64,000 nt of DNA. Origin: Dryas octopetala (taxonomy: Eukaryota > Streptophyta > Magnoliopsida > Rosales > Rosaceae). The notes below the pieces were generated by a model. That model was not told the DNA's origin. It worked only from the letters and a program-made list of their open reading frames with translations, and made no database searches. The DNA lies in contig OY992840.1 of assembly GCA_963921425.1 (NCBI GenBank), positions 7,008,501 through 7,072,500 on the forward strand. The letters run 5' to 3'. This document shows, one piece after another, positions 35,983-48,464 of this stretch. Positions within the stretch are counted from its first letter, which is position 1. Every line of letters begins with the position of its first letter. A program made the position numbers and the translations under genes.

Positions 35983-38136
35983 ATGGCTACTACTAGTGCT
36001 CTGTCTTCAGCTCTAGATGTCCATTTTACTGTGAATTCCTCAGAGACAAAGAGACCCATCTTCTTCACTTCACCCCTTAGGCAAATCCAAACCAAAAGAT
36101 TCACCCTTTCTTGCAGGTCCACCAAGTCTCCTCCAAAATCTCCACCAGATTTATCAGAACCCAAAACCCCATCTTTGTCTGAGCAACTCAAGCCTTTAAC
36201 CACAACCACTTTGTCTGAGCCTCCTCCCAAGGACAATGACCAAACCCAGTTGATATCTAAGCCCAAGTCCATTTGGGTCAACCCCGCCAAGCCCAAACGC
36301 TCTGTGCTCTCTTTGCAAAGGCAGAAGCGGTCTCTTTACTCGTACAATCCTCAGGTGAGGGATCTCAGGGTCTTTGCTCAGAAACTCAATGCTTGTGATG
36401 CCACTAAAGCTTCTTTCTTGGCTGCTCTTGAAGAAATCCCACACCCACCCACTAGAGAAAATGCGCTTTTGATACTCAATAGCTTGAAGCCATGGCAGAA
36501 AACCCACATGTTCTTCAATTGGGTCAAGACCCAGAATTTGTTTCCCATGGAAACCATATTCTACAATGTCACAATGAAGTCTTTGAGGTTTGGGAGGCAG
36601 TTTCAACTCATTGAACAGCTTGCCAATGAGATGATAAACAATGAGATTGAGCTTGATAATATTACTTACTCCACTATAATTACTTGTGCCAAGAGGTCCA
36701 ATCTTTTTGATAAGGCAGTGGAGTGGTTTGAGAGGATGTACAAGACTGGTTTAATGCCTGATGAGGTGACTTACTCTGCTATTTTAGATGTTTATGCCAA
36801 ATTGGGAAAGGTTGAAGAGGTGCTTAGTTTATATGAGAGAGGGAGAGCTAGTGGGTGGACACCTGACCCCATTGCATTTTCTGTATTGGGTAAGATGTTT
36901 GGTGAGGCTGGGGACTATGATGGCATTAGGTATGTCTTGCAAGAAATGACTTCTCTTGGTGTGCAGCCTAATTTGGTTGTGTACAATACATTGTTAGAGG
37001 CAATGGGGAAGGCTGGAAAGCCTGGTTTAGCAAGAAGTTTATTCGAAGAAATGGTTGCATCCGGGCTAACCCCAAATGAGAAAACATTAACAGCGCTTGT
37101 GAAGATCTATGGCAAGGCGAGGTGGTCTCGAGATGCTTTGCAATTATGGGAGCGAATGAGGTCGAACAAGTGGCCTATGGACTTCATTTTGTACAACACA
37201 TTGTTGAATATGTGTGCTGACATTGGTTTGGAGGAGGAAGCTAAGAGGCTTTTCGAGGATATGAAGCAGTCGAAGCATTGTAGGCCAGACAGTTGGAGTT
37301 ACACAGCAATGTTGAACATTTTTGGGAGTGGAGGGAATGTTGAGGAGGCAATGGGGTTGTTTGAAGAAATGTCTGAGTTGGGTGTTGAGCTCAATGTCAT
37401 GGGGTGCACTTGTTTGATTCAGTGCTTGGGCAAGGCTAGAAGATTTGGTGATATGGTTCGAGTCTTCGAAATCGCGGTTGAAAGAGGGGTTAAACCAGAT
37501 GATAGGCTTTGTGGGTGCTTACTGTCTGTTGTGTCATTGTGTGAAAAAACTGAGGATGAGGATAAGGTCCTTTCCTGTTTGCAGCTGGCTAACCCAAAGT
37601 TGGTTTCCGTTGTCAAAGTGCTGCAAGATAAAAAAGTTACGTTTGATACAATTAAAGATGAATTTAGGGATGTTATTGGTGGCACTGCGGTTGAATCCCG
37701 AAGACCCTTCTGTAATTGCTTGATCGATATATGTCGAAACAAAAATAACCATGAGAGAGCTCATGAGCTGCTCTATTTGGGAACCCTATATGGGTTGTAT
37801 CCAGGTTTGCACAACAAGACTGCAAGAGAGTGGTGTTTGGATGTTAGGTCACTATCCATTGGTGCAGCCCACACTGCACTTGAAGAGTGGATGGGAACTC
37901 TCTACAAAATTGTTCAGCGCGAGGAGACGTTGCCGGAGTTGTTTTCAGCTCAAACCGGTACGGGAACTCACAAATTCTCTCAAGGACTGGCCCATTCCTT
38001 TGGTTCTCATGTGAAGAAATTGGCTGCACCATTTAGGCAGAGTGAAGAGAAAGCTGGTTGTTTTGTGGCAACTAGGGAGGATTTAGTGTCATGGGTGCAG
38101 TCACAGGCTCCATCTGCTGCCATCACTGCTTCTTAA
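35983..38136 (+). CDS. SOT1: Plastid PPR-SMR protein, SOT1-like (At5g46580 type)
   Basis: Single-exon gene of 717 codons, as usual for PPR genes. The N-terminal ~45 residues (MATTSALSSALDVHFTVNSS onward) form a plastid transit peptide. A Pro/Ser/Lys-rich linker follows, then YSYNPQVRDLRVFAQKLNAC. From about residue 190 to 500 there are P-type pentatricopeptide repeats, for example IFYNVTMKSLRFGRQFQLIE, ITYSTIITCAKRSNLFDKAV, VTYSAILDVYAKLGKVEEVL, VVYNTLLEAMGKAGKPGLAR and ILYNTLLNMCADIGLEEEAK. The C-terminus is an SMR domain with LDVRSLSIGAAHTALEEW (~616-634) and TGTGTHKFSQG (~657), the LDxR and TGTG motifs of PPR-SMR endonucleases. Arabidopsis SOT1 processes the 23S-4.5S plastid rRNA precursor, and the same role is inferred here. 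The start follows a CT-rich leader. No upstream in-frame Met is plausible. Confidence 0.92.
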   Translation: MATTSALSSALDVHFTVNSSETKRPIFFTSPLRQIQTKRFTLSCRSTKSPPKSPPDLSEPKTPSLSEQLKPLTTTTLSEPPPKDNDQTQLISKPKSIWVNPAKPKRSVLSLQRQKRSLYSYNPQVRDLRVFAQKLNACDATKASFLAALEEIPHPPTRENALLILNSLKPWQKTHMFFNWVKTQNLFPMETIFYNVTMKSLRFGRQFQLIEQLANEMINNEIELDNITYSTIITCAKRSNLFDKAVEWFERMYKTGLMPDEVTYSAILDVYAKLGKVEEVLSLYERGRASGWTPDPIAFSVLGKMFGEAGDYDGIRYVLQEMTSLGVQPNLVVYNTLLEAMGKAGKPGLARSLFEEMVASGLTPNEKTLTALVKIYGKARWSRDALQLWERMRSNKWPMDFILYNTLLNMCADIGLEEEAKRLFEDMKQSKHCRPDSWSYTAMLNIFGSGGNVEEAMGLFEEMSELGVELNVMGCTCLIQCLGKARRFGDMVRVFEIAVERGVKPDDRLCGCLLSVVSLCEKTEDEDKVLSCLQLANPKLVSVVKVLQDKKVTFDTIKDEFRDVIGGTAVESRRPFCNCLIDICRNKNNHERAHELLYLGTLYGLYPGLHNKTAREWCLDVRSLSIGAAHTALEEWMGTLYKIVQREETLPELFSAQTGTGTHKFSQGLAHSFGSHVKKLAAPFRQSEEKAGCFVATREDLVSWVQSQAPSAAITAS

Positions 38137-40350
38137 GTGTTGGACCATCAACTGTAATTACAGTGGTCTTTCATCAATGCTAGTTTGTATTGTTTATACT
38201 CTGCAAATTGTGAAATGTATTCATTGAATATTTCACAGTAACTTTTTGTATCAGAATAGTTGGAGGCTTGTACTGCCCCAATTTGCACTAGGTGGAAACC
38301 CAAATATTTTAAGCATAACTTAGTTCCATATACAACTTTTCAGACTTCATCACGGTTCTTGCAGCTAGCTGCATGCTAGAATTATTTTTGCTTTGCTGAC
38401 GATAATGCATTTATTCACAACAACGAAATAGGTTCCTTCTTGTAGACCTCATTATTGATCTTCCGGATTGATTGTGCTCAAACTTGTCTTACAATATGCT
38501 TTATGCAACTCGCAGGAATAATATTCTTTGCATCTTATAGGGGATTTTGTGGGTATTTCTTGTTGTTAATGTCTGTGGATGGGAGATTCACACATGATGA
38601 CATGAGACATCTTTCAACAAAATGAAGAGAATATATGGTTAAATTGCTCGATTGAATTATTACAATACATAAATATTTATATTTGTATTAAAAGAAAAAG
38701 AAAAAACACAACAATTTCAAATGATTCATTATATATAATTAACTCAGATTCATTTCACCAAGAAAAAAAACTGGGATTCATTTCAATATATTGTATAGAG
38801 TTATTTCAAATGCATTATATCCAATTTCTTCAAAATAAAATAAAAAACTAAGTTAGCCTTATTGTCAAAACCCAAATTCTTTGAAATGATTCCATCTAAA
38901 GAGACCCTTTTATTAGTCTCAATCATTAGCTTGAACACAATTTTTCTCTTGTTTTTAATTTAGATCAGCCAAACAGTTGAACCCAAAGTTTAAATTAATT
39001 TTCATGGTAGGTTTCTTGCTCACTTTAAGTTAGTTGTGCTTACAAGTTACAACTAATAATTTATATAATTTATCTTTTAGTCAAGTGAAAAGAAAAGGCA
39101 AGAGAGTCAAGCTGTTGAGAGTAAAGTACCTTTTAGTTTACCACTTAAAGAGCCCCTACATCTTCAACCAGTTAATTAAATGGCCGTAGAAATGGATTGC
39201 AAATCAACGCTTCTTTTTGTGTTTTTTGTTTTTCGCTCTTGTTTCATGTTTACGGTTTACCCAAACACCGCATTTAGAAGCTCCAACAGCAGCTAGGTCT
39301 AGAGTAAAATTATGAGCATTACATTCATGCATAACTTCCATATCAAGGTTAGTGCGGTTAATAATATCAGCCTCAAGTGTTAATTACATGACCTCATCCC
39401 CAAGTGTTAATTACACCACCTTCACTGTCAACTATTGATTGAAATTAAACCCACTGACTGATTGAAATTAAAACCATTTAAGTTGAAAGCCAAAGAGGTG
39501 CCGGTAATTTGCACCTAAAAAATTTAGATATGTTCCAAATTCCAATACTAGTTTTTCCAGCTCACTGCATCTGTAATTTACTCTTCTTTCCAATACTAGT
39601 CCTAGTTTTCCATCCCAAAATGGGGAGTCAATTTCACAAATTAAATTCTGGGGTCATTTGCACTTGGTTGTGACTTGTGACTTCATGCTACACAAAATAT
39701 ACTTTCTACTGAAAGATCCTAGTTAAATTTGGGGTAACAAGCCAATATAATTTCTACACAAAGATCCTGGTAAAATTTTGAAGAACTCTTTGTTATCCGC
39801 AATGGTGGAAAACCCACCTTCAAAATTACAGATGCTCAGTATTGACAAGGGAATGCTCAAAGTTCGGTAACTAAATCTGTACCCCCACCAATTTACAAAC
39901 ACATTTTCGGCTCTGGAACGAAAAGAAGAAAAGAGAAAGGCACAAAGGCACAGATGATATGGAAAGAGCCTCCCTCCAAACTATGCAAATTTTCTATTTT
40001 TTTTTTCTTTAAACAAAAATGAAGTCTAAAAGAAAAGGGACAAAAAGAAAAGATTTTGTTTCCCCCTAAAGAGCATTTCCCAACAACTCCATCTGCAATT
40101 TCTCATTTTCATCATCAACCCAATATTTTGCATCTATTAAGTAATTGATGATATCTAACATCAGCCTTTTTTCCATTACCATCCCTATTAGTTGTATGCT
40201 TATGCTGTGAGAGAGAGAAAAAAACACCTAATGGACCCATGGAATGCGGTCAGCAGCAAAGCTTTCCATACTGCTTGTAGAATATCTCTAGCTGAAAACT
40301 GAAATTGCAATATTGCCTGTTATAGAGAACATTGCTTGGGTATAAAGTTG
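38137..40350. other. Convergent spacer between SOT1 and PP2C
   Basis: Holds the 3' UTRs of SOT1 (+) and the PP2C gene (-). It is AT-rich with scattered poly-A/T and the word TTAAT repeated. I see no transposon ends or RNA gene, and the open frames are short. Confidence 0.5.
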
Positions 40351-43300
40351 TCAAAGGTACTTTCCTGATGACTTCCAAATTCTTCCTTCGAGTGATATAA
40401 CCATAACGGTAACATCATCGTGATACTTCCTGCGATCTCCTTGTGGGATGTCCAATAATTCATGGAAATCCATTCCTGCAAACCAAAACAGTTCACGTTC
40501 AAAGCCAAAAAACACACCCAAATTCTGACAACTGCTAATGAAACAATTGGAAAGCATAGAGAATATCAAATAAAGAGGAACTGAATGGAGTTTTTGTTAG
40601 TTGTTACTGCCAACTTCTATTCCAGGATCCAACTCAGTCTCTCCACTTACATGAAATACCAAAACCACTTTAAGAAGTAACTTCTTCCCTCCATTTAGAA
40701 ATACAATAAATGTAGGTTTCGTCAGTATAAGTGAAAATGAAATATAGCTCACTGTGTTTGATTTGTGGACGAGGCCAAAGAAAAAATTAATATTTTCTAT
40801 ATAATTTTCATTTCAAGTATTTGACAAAGTATGTTTTAGGGAGGCCAAAAACCTAAAACCTTAGATGCATAAACCTAAGGCACCTTCCTTGAACTCAACT
40901 ATCTACAAAGAACTGATTCTTCAATGATAGTCACTCAATGGGATCGTATAGAAAAATACTACTAGCCATTACTGAAATCTAATATGTAACTATCAATACG
41001 CATTCACATGCACCCACAACGCGAGTATGCACAGAAAGACGCAATCATGCACACACTAGAGAGTTCTCTCTTACAGAAGAATAATGAGAGCCACAGGATG
41101 TTATAACAGTTCAGATGCAATTTTTAAGTGACATCGGGTAGTCTTTACCCGTTAACAAATCCAAACCCATTAGACATAAAAAACATTCAAAAAAAGAGAA
41201 CCTCTGTCATCAGAAAAGAAAAGAACGCTCTAGAGACTCAGAAGAGAGAACCCTCTCTCCCATTCCTTCCATCTTCAAAGCTTGATTTCACCTTCAAAAC
41301 TTCAGACCCACATTAGAGTTCTGTTTTATCTAATTTAAGATTCTCAATTTTCATGTTTGGTTTTGGGTATTTTAGGGATTTTGAGACCCAACTGCGATTT
41401 TGACTCCAAGCTTCATAAAACTTTCATTTTGGAACTGTTTTTCATTCCTTCAAGCTTCTTCAGTTTTGGAGTTATAAGATTCTCCTCTTTTTTGTGAGGA
41501 TTTTTTTTTTTTGGGTTTAGATTTGGACTGTTCTGCTCTAGGTGTTTGTAGAGCTTCATAGAAACTTCTTTTTGGAACACTATGTCTTGCAAGTTTCATC
41601 AGGTTGGATTCTAAGATCACAACCAAATAACTAAACTGAAGCTAAAGTGAAGATTAGAAACAATCACAACTAGAGAGAGAGGGAGAGAGAACTCTGCCAG
41701 AATTATACATTTAGGAAAAAGACATCTAACCCGCGTTTCTTTTTTTTTTTTTTGGTCGAAATCTAACCTGGGTATGAAGATGGGAAGAAAGCTGGGTTTG
41801 AAGGATTGAAGATGGAAGGAGTTATCTGTTTTGACAAAACAATACTTCAGTTCTCTTTTCTTGTGTATTTTTTTTTCCCCTTCTTTTTGTTTAACGGGTT
41901 TGGATTGCTGATGGATAAAACTGTAAAAGTACCCAATGTCACTTAAAATCTCCAAATGCATCTGAGCCGTTATAACAATCCTGTGGCTCTCATTTACCTT
42001 CTACACCCATTCCGCATGGGAGCTTCCGCAAGAGAGAAACACCCTATATATATATATATATATACACATATATATATATATATACATGGAGTTTCCATTA
42101 AGGGTCCCTTAATATATATATATATATATATATATATGTCAGCAAAAAGTAGTTTACTAGTTAAAGAGAAAGCAAGAAATAAGAAGCCACTTCGAGATAC
42201 TAACAGTTAAACCTTTCTCCTTTTTTTAATTGGAAAATTATTAATTTTATTGATAAAAACTGAACAGCACTACAGCAACAGTGAACCGGCAGTCCACCAA
42301 AGATATAATCAAAACCTCATCAACCAAACTCTACAATTAAAAGCATTAAATCTAACAACAAAAGAAAATTAAGATTTCACAATTCCCAATCCACAGGAAG
42401 AAAAAGGAATGGAATATATCTAAATTTGTTAGGCACTGAAGTCCAAAAATCCACTTCCTCACATTAAATCAAATGGAACTGTTAACAACACTAAATAATT
42501 CAATTCAACAATTTCACCAAACTTATCATTGAAAAGTCTTACAAACAAGACTTGATTCTTTTTCTTAAAATGTAAATCAAAATCAATTTCTGGTAACAAA
42601 AAAGTCACATGCCTTATTCGTATTAACCCAATAAAATCAAATTGCTACAACAAGGAGAGCGCCATTGCTCTCCTTTTTTACTCTTGCACTCCTCTGCAGG
42701 AGTGCAAATAGGCTTTTGCGGAGAGCAAATAGCAATCCCCTTCAGCAATCCTCAAATATGACATATTAACTAATCATTCCTAGTATAGGCTATAGGTTTT
42801 CACAAGCACAAAGCATAAGAGCTGACTAAGTCTAATGCCTACTATAACATGCATGGTAGTAGAAATGGATTATGCAAAATTGCAACCCATCACATTAGTA
42901 GGGGAGGGCCCTTAAAAATATTAAGGTTAGTGTAGGTACTTCTTTCTGCAAATTATCTGCTTAGTGGAATGTAAAGTGTTTTCAATACTTTTTATAAAAG
43001 CAGCAAAGAGTATGCATAAACAATTAACAAAATATAATAGCCAGAAGAAATGCCAACATTTACCAGCTTTCTTTGCAGCACGGAAAAGAAGCTCCTCTAT
43101 CAGGTGTTGTGCAGGGTCTCCATCAGGAAACTTCTCCATAAAATTCTCAACATGAGAAACTACTTCCTGATTGGTTAGATACTGATACAAACCATCGGAT
43201 GAGAGGACTAAAAACTGATCTCTAGGGCATAGTCTGTGGTGGCGAAGAGAAGGTAAACATGATACGTATGGTGCGGTACCAATGTACTCATTTCGAAACA

Positions 43301-46300
43301 TTTCCAATACTGCATCGTTCAACTTGGGCTGTACCAACAATAAAGATCACATTATTAGCTACAGTAAGATATTGTTCATACCGGACTATGCAACCAAAAG
43401 TAGTTGTACACGTAAGCACCATGAGCAGTCAAACACCATATCATAAGTAATTTGCCTTCCAACTTGATTAAATCATACAGCAAAGTCTTACGTATACAGT
43501 ATAATAATAAATATGGACACAAGGGAGCTGGCCAAGCACAACTTGGGCCAGTTGAGACTATATATCAATAACTAGAGTAATCTTGAAAGGTCACTCAATT
43601 AAGCAGCAAGTTATATCAAGCCACAACTTTCCAATAAAAGTATAAAGAATCATGCGACTATCCACTAGGACCACTTCCTCCTCTCATCTCATCAGCAGGC
43701 AGTGAAAAGTATGCACATTGGTCACTTGCAAGATTAAAGCTAACATTTCCACTCCAGGTTCTCAATAGTCTAGGAAATAAGCATCTTCAATTATTTACCC
43801 CTTTTATATCAAAATGATTTACATCTATATTATACTAAAAAATGATTCAGTTATATTTTCCTTTCTTCCATAGCATAAATAATTTTGATATTTTAAGAAA
43901 AAGGAAAATGAAGAGTATGCCAACCTTGGTGAATTAAAAAGTTGGAAGGACTGAATAGAAAAAAGCCAAACATGACAAGTTTTAGTCTGTGCCTCTATGA
44001 ACACTTACAATATTCTTATAAGTAGGTACAAAAAGATTTAATGCCAAACCGTGCAAAAAGTGAAATTTATTGGGACAGTTAACAAGTATATCTATAGAAC
44101 CTTTTTCAGAAATCCTGCCCCAAACGCTCTGGTAACCTTAAGACGACCTTTCACTCTATCATTGACAAAACAATGTTTGTCATCTGGGTGTTCATTCTTG
44201 ATTCTGATCACTTCCTGCATAATTAAAAGATAAATTGTTAAAAACATTAGAAACCAAATATGAGCTAAGATGCATCAACAACATGACCAGGAAACTAATC
44301 AAGGGTGATGCCTATAGTAGTCACCAAAAGACAAATGGACTGAAAAAAAAAAAAAAAAAAACAAACAAACAAACAAACAAACAAACAAAGATTAAACCAA
44401 CAAGCCTAGTACAAAGAAGGACACCCAAACATTGTCATCAATGAGAAGACAAAAAAGAGTGTGCAAGTGCTTTGTTATAGTGAGAACTAATTGTCTGGAC
44501 TCCTGAGGTGAAAAATTCACCAGGCAATTGACAGACAACACTTCATAATTATCAACATATGCAGGTCAACTACACATCCACAAGGAGACATTTTTTTTTT
44601 TTATCAAAATCCACGAGTAGACATTAATCATCCAAGAACTCACACTAAGGAAAAGGAAACTTGCAATGAAGCTTCCAAAAATTGTTCCAATCCATTGGGG
44701 AAAACATTGATGATAAAGGCAAACAACAAGATAACAAATAAAGATGGGACGGAAAAGGAAGCTTCCTCAATTCTTTCAGCCTGCCGTCCCCATCCCCAGG
44801 AAAACAGACTGGTGAGGTGAATTGAACAGGATCAAGCTTAACCAACTGATGATACAATGGGGGTAAGCTTATTTAAACAGTTAAAACATGATGTGATAAA
44901 TGCAATAGCAAGAAAATTTTTCTTTTGGAACACATGATAAATAGTAACAAAAACAAATTCTAAAGTGCAACACACTTTCTATACAGTTCAATTATTTTAT
45001 TTTTCATAATATAATTGTTTAAAAGAATAATTGCTAGATTTAGATTTCCAATGAATAAGGCACCCTAAATTTAACACAACAATTTTTCCTGACACTTTAA
45101 GAAGAATCGGAAGCTTAAGCAACAAAAAGAGACATTTACAAAAACAAGTTTCGTCATTCACTTCTGCATATATTGGCTTCATTGGGAACATAAGAAAGTG
45201 GCATTTTCTAAGAATAAAAAAGGAGACCACTTAAACATAAACTGCTGTGACCGCAGTCAGTTCATTCAGGAATGTGCACAGTAGGGGCCATGAAAGCAAA
45301 TTAAAAGGATTTCAATACTAGCTCCCCCTCCAGCAGGTCACAAAAACTAAATTCATGATTAGCAATGCATAGTGCAATGCAAAGGAGTTCAAAGGGCAAA
45401 AATGTAGAGTACAAATATAATATCTAACTCTAGAAGTCAGAGACTATATCTGGCATTAAGTACACTGCCAAGAAGTGTGCTTCAAGCTGTAAAAATTTCT
45501 CTCAACAACTTGTCATACAGAAGAAGGTAGACTCTATGATAAAGATGTATCAGCAGGAGATAAAATTGCAGGATAGAATTAAGTAATTGGGCTTAAGTCC
45601 TTCAAAAAGTTTCTGATACGAATGCAGGATTCTTCAGTAAAAAGACAATTAGAAAAACACAAGCTCCTCGAGCAAAATAATTCCCACCAATAAGCGCTTG
45701 ACAAACAGTATACCCATGTAGGAATGCAGGAATGACTGATCAAACCATATTAGCATGAGAACTAAAGCTACATACATGAGGACCACAGAACTTACTTCTT
45801 CAATGCTCGTGCTGTGGTCAGTGGACAGTTGCAATGCAGCCAATCTCGTTGCTTGAGTAGGAGCCTCATTGGCCACAGCTGAGGACTCCTCAGTTATATC
45901 CTCAGTGCATAAACCATTGTCCCTCTTTCCTCTCGATTCCATGCTTGAACCAACTTCCTCCGGCTCATAATGTGCAACAATAGCCCGACTATCCCCAACA
46001 TTCATCACATACACGTCCTCATCCCTCATTAGCACAACCAACAAACACGACCCCATCAAAGCAAGCTCCGGATTTGTATCAAGAACCTTATCAGTCATAT
46101 CCAAATATGCATCCTCAGTCACCTGTAAAGCCTTGGACAATGCCCTCAACACCAATTCATGATCTACTGGACCCTCCTTCCTCTTCCTACCAGTTGGAGC
46201 AGACCTCTCCTCCTCAACTCTATTCTCATTCCCAACCTCAACCTCAACCTTCTCTTTATCCTCCAAACCAAACCTCCAAGGAAACAACTTCCTACCGGGA

Positions 46301-47685
46301 CCCTGACCCTCCTTATGCTTCGACAACCCCTGCTTCAATTTCGACAGTAAAAGCCACTGCCTACTCACCCCTGAACCCCCATTGCTTGCTGTCAGCTTAC
46401 TCGCTGTCAGCGCGTCATCCACAGAAAATGCAAACCTCTCCGAACCTGAAAGGTCAAGCCCATCTTCGGCGGCAGCCTCGGCGAGCAATTGCCAAAGTTG
46501 CCGCCTCCTACTGTCCGATTGAAACGTCACTCTCTTTGTCCGATCAGCTGTAGGCAAGGGGTTTGAGTTCCCCTCATTCCCAGCATCTGAAACTTCACCA
46601 TCAGTTTTAACCTCTACAACCACTTCAGTCTCTGAAGCTACATTTGGTGGTGGGTTAGTGTTAATGGCTTCTTGGGCTTCCTGAACATCATCATCCTCCC
46701 AAAACAAGCCCTGAAGCTCATTGTAAAAGGCACGGTAAAGATTACCCATCAAGAATTCCGGCGCATCGGGGCCATTAAACCCATCATAAATCCCAACAAA
46801 TAGCCACCCTTGCTCTTCCGATACCACCACATGTACACGGTCCTCCCCGGCTTTGCCAAGAGCCCACTGGACATTGGCCTCGTTCTTGGGCTCGTGTTCT
46901 TCGCCGCCGCCGCCGTTGGCAGGGCCCTCCTTCCGGCCCACGAAATTAAGCACGGGAACCACCCACGGGCGCTGCTTCTTCTCCGAAAAGTTCCGGTACA
47001 GCGCCTTTCGAATCCCCGAAATGCCCTTCTTCCGCCTCTTCTTCATGTAAAGGCCGCCGAGAGGGGCCGAGAAGTGGACCCCGCCGTCCGGCCCGTTGTT
47101 TGCGGTGGTGGCTTCGAGTGGGCCGGAGAGCGCGCCGCGCTCAATTGGGCCGGAGAGAAAGAACCCGCCCCTCTCCATTGGGCCCGAGGGATCGCGCTCG
47201 CCGCCGCCGACACGTGGCACGGGCTGAAGCGGCAGAGCGCTGAACGACGACGTACTCTCGAACCCATTCACTATGCTCCCCCGGACTCCACCACCAAAGC
47301 CGCCACCGAGAACACTCTCAGTGGCATCGTCGTAAATATTGTCAAGCTGGAGGACAGTTCTGGGAGTGGAGCTGTTGGCGCTCACAGAAGCCCCCGAGAT
47401 GGCTTTGAACCCGGTTTCGGGCAATCCGGGTCGGATCCTATGATTAGGAGCTGGCTCGTGAGTAGGCGAGAACCGGAGCGAGTTGGAAGGGGAAAGAAAG
47501 CGATCCGACTGAGTCGGCGAGAGGAAGCGAGCTGAGGAGCGCACGTAGCAGAAAGAGTGGCCTAGGGTTTCGTCCAGCGGCTCGGAGGAGGCGAAGACGA
47601 CGTCGTCGTGGTCCGGTTGGTGGTGGTTGTTGGTCCGGTGAACCGGTCTGAAGCAAGAGAAGAGGCTCGACACTCCACTTCCCAT
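40351..47685 (-). CDS. PLL1: POLTERGEIST-like protein phosphatase 2C, PLL1-like
   Basis: Exons 47685-45796, 44214-44101, 43328-43064 and 40475-40351 join in phase to 797 codons and stop (POL is ~850 and PLL1 ~780 aa). The N-terminus [14 protein letters not shown] has Gly2 and nearby Cys, fitting N-myristoylation and palmitoylation; membrane attachment is reported for POL/PLL1. A Ser/Pro-rich region ([29 protein letters not shown]) and a basic [19 protein letters not shown] follow. PP2C motifs are split as in this clade: [19 protein letters not shown] (~290-308), a ~200-residue acidic insert, [20 protein letters not shown] then [48 protein letters not shown] and [20 protein letters not shown]. 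The metal-binding Asp residues (YDG, SSDG, HDD) are all present. The family acts downstream of CLAVATA-type receptors in stem-cell and vascular development. Met at 47685 is chosen because it gives the MGS lipidation motif. Confidence 0.93.
41086..41991. mobile_element. TIR element inside PP2C intron 3
   Basis: GAGAGCCACAGGATGTTATA at the left and its inverted copy TATAACAATCCTGTGGCTCTC at the right start arms of about 60 bp, which also share CAGATGCA and AAGTGACAT...GGGTA. Inner stretches pair again (CCTTCCATCTTCAAAGCTTG against the inverted GAAGATGGAAGG segment). No coding sequence. The GA start resembles Mutator-type ends, but a target duplication is not evident. It sits in the 2.6-kb last intron of the PP2C gene. 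Confidence 0.7.
42042..42137. repeat. (TA)n microsatellites in PP2C intron 3
   Basis: Three TA runs (about 42042-42062, 42068-42084 and 42112-42137) are separated by ACACA and by CATGGAGTTTCCATTAAGGG. The last spacer includes a small ATGGAGTTTCCAT palindrome. Likely slippage-prone, with no gene content. Confidence 0.8.
43329..45795 (-). other. PP2C introns 1-2 with (CAAA)n repeat
   Basis: Intron 1 is 45795-44215 and intron 2 is 44100-43329, flanking exon 2 (44101-44214). A poly-A run followed by seven CAAA units lies at about 44345-44388 in the flank of intron 1. No nested gene on either strand. The plus-strand open frames are short and without domains. Confidence 0.7.
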
Positions 47686-48464
47686 CACATTTGACTCGTC
47701 TCCTCCGCTGTTTGGCTACCGAGAAAATTTTGTCTCCCCTCTCCTAGATTTTCCGGCAAAGCCCAACAACCCAAATAACACCAAAACACATTTTAAAATA
47801 AAAAGAAAAAAGAAAAGAGAGAGAGAGAGAGTGAGAGGAGAAAGTGAGGAAGTATACAGAGAGAGAGTGGGTGTGTTTTTTATAGAGAGAGAAAGACTTT
47901 GTCTCTCTAAAAAAATATTTTTTGCTGTTTTCGCTGTTTTTTTATTTTCCTTCTTTCTTATTACAAATTTACAAATACTTCTTTCAATTTTCTGTTGTTG
48001 GGTGCAGTTGTTGGCTCCTGGTTGACGGTTACACCTGGCGTCTACCAAAGCAAATGAGCAGAAGATGCTGGTTTAGGACCGCCACGTCGGACGCCACGTG
48101 GCTGGAATGTGGGTCCCACATTTGAGAGGGAGGGGATTGCAAATTGCAAAATGCAAATTTAAGGGTCTGACTATTTTGTCCCTGACCTGACCGGTCCACT
48201 CTACTAGTCCCCCCTCCCTTTAGGGAAAGACAGAAGAGAAAGTGGTGGGAGGAGTGAGTGGGAACGGGACTGTAGGGTCAATGTGGAAAACCGAGGCTGG
48301 ACGAAAGGGTTGTCTTATAAGGGTGCTTTTGTCCTTTTCGTTGTTTGGATTAATGGGACACCCTGTTTGGAGTCCCCCAACCCAAGGCCCAATCTGGGTT
48401 GACCACCACTTTCTGTTCCATGCTAACTTAGTATTCTACCCTTATGCATACAATAAGGAATATG
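47686..48464. promoter_or_regulatory. PP2C promoter and 5' UTR region
   Basis: Upstream of the PP2C start the minus strand is pyrimidine-rich (CT microsatellite near 47817-47900 on this strand as GA), as in many plant leaders. Near 48081-48120 GCCACGTCGG and GCCACGTGGC lie close together. CACGTG is a perfect G-box (bZIP/bHLH target), and GGCCCAAT/GACCCACAT words follow. No gene seen. Confidence 0.5.

Noticed and set aside
46074-47535. Long plus-strand frames (up to 241 codons) opposite the PP2C gene
   Set aside because: Antisense shadows of the large PP2C exon 1; no family match by eye.
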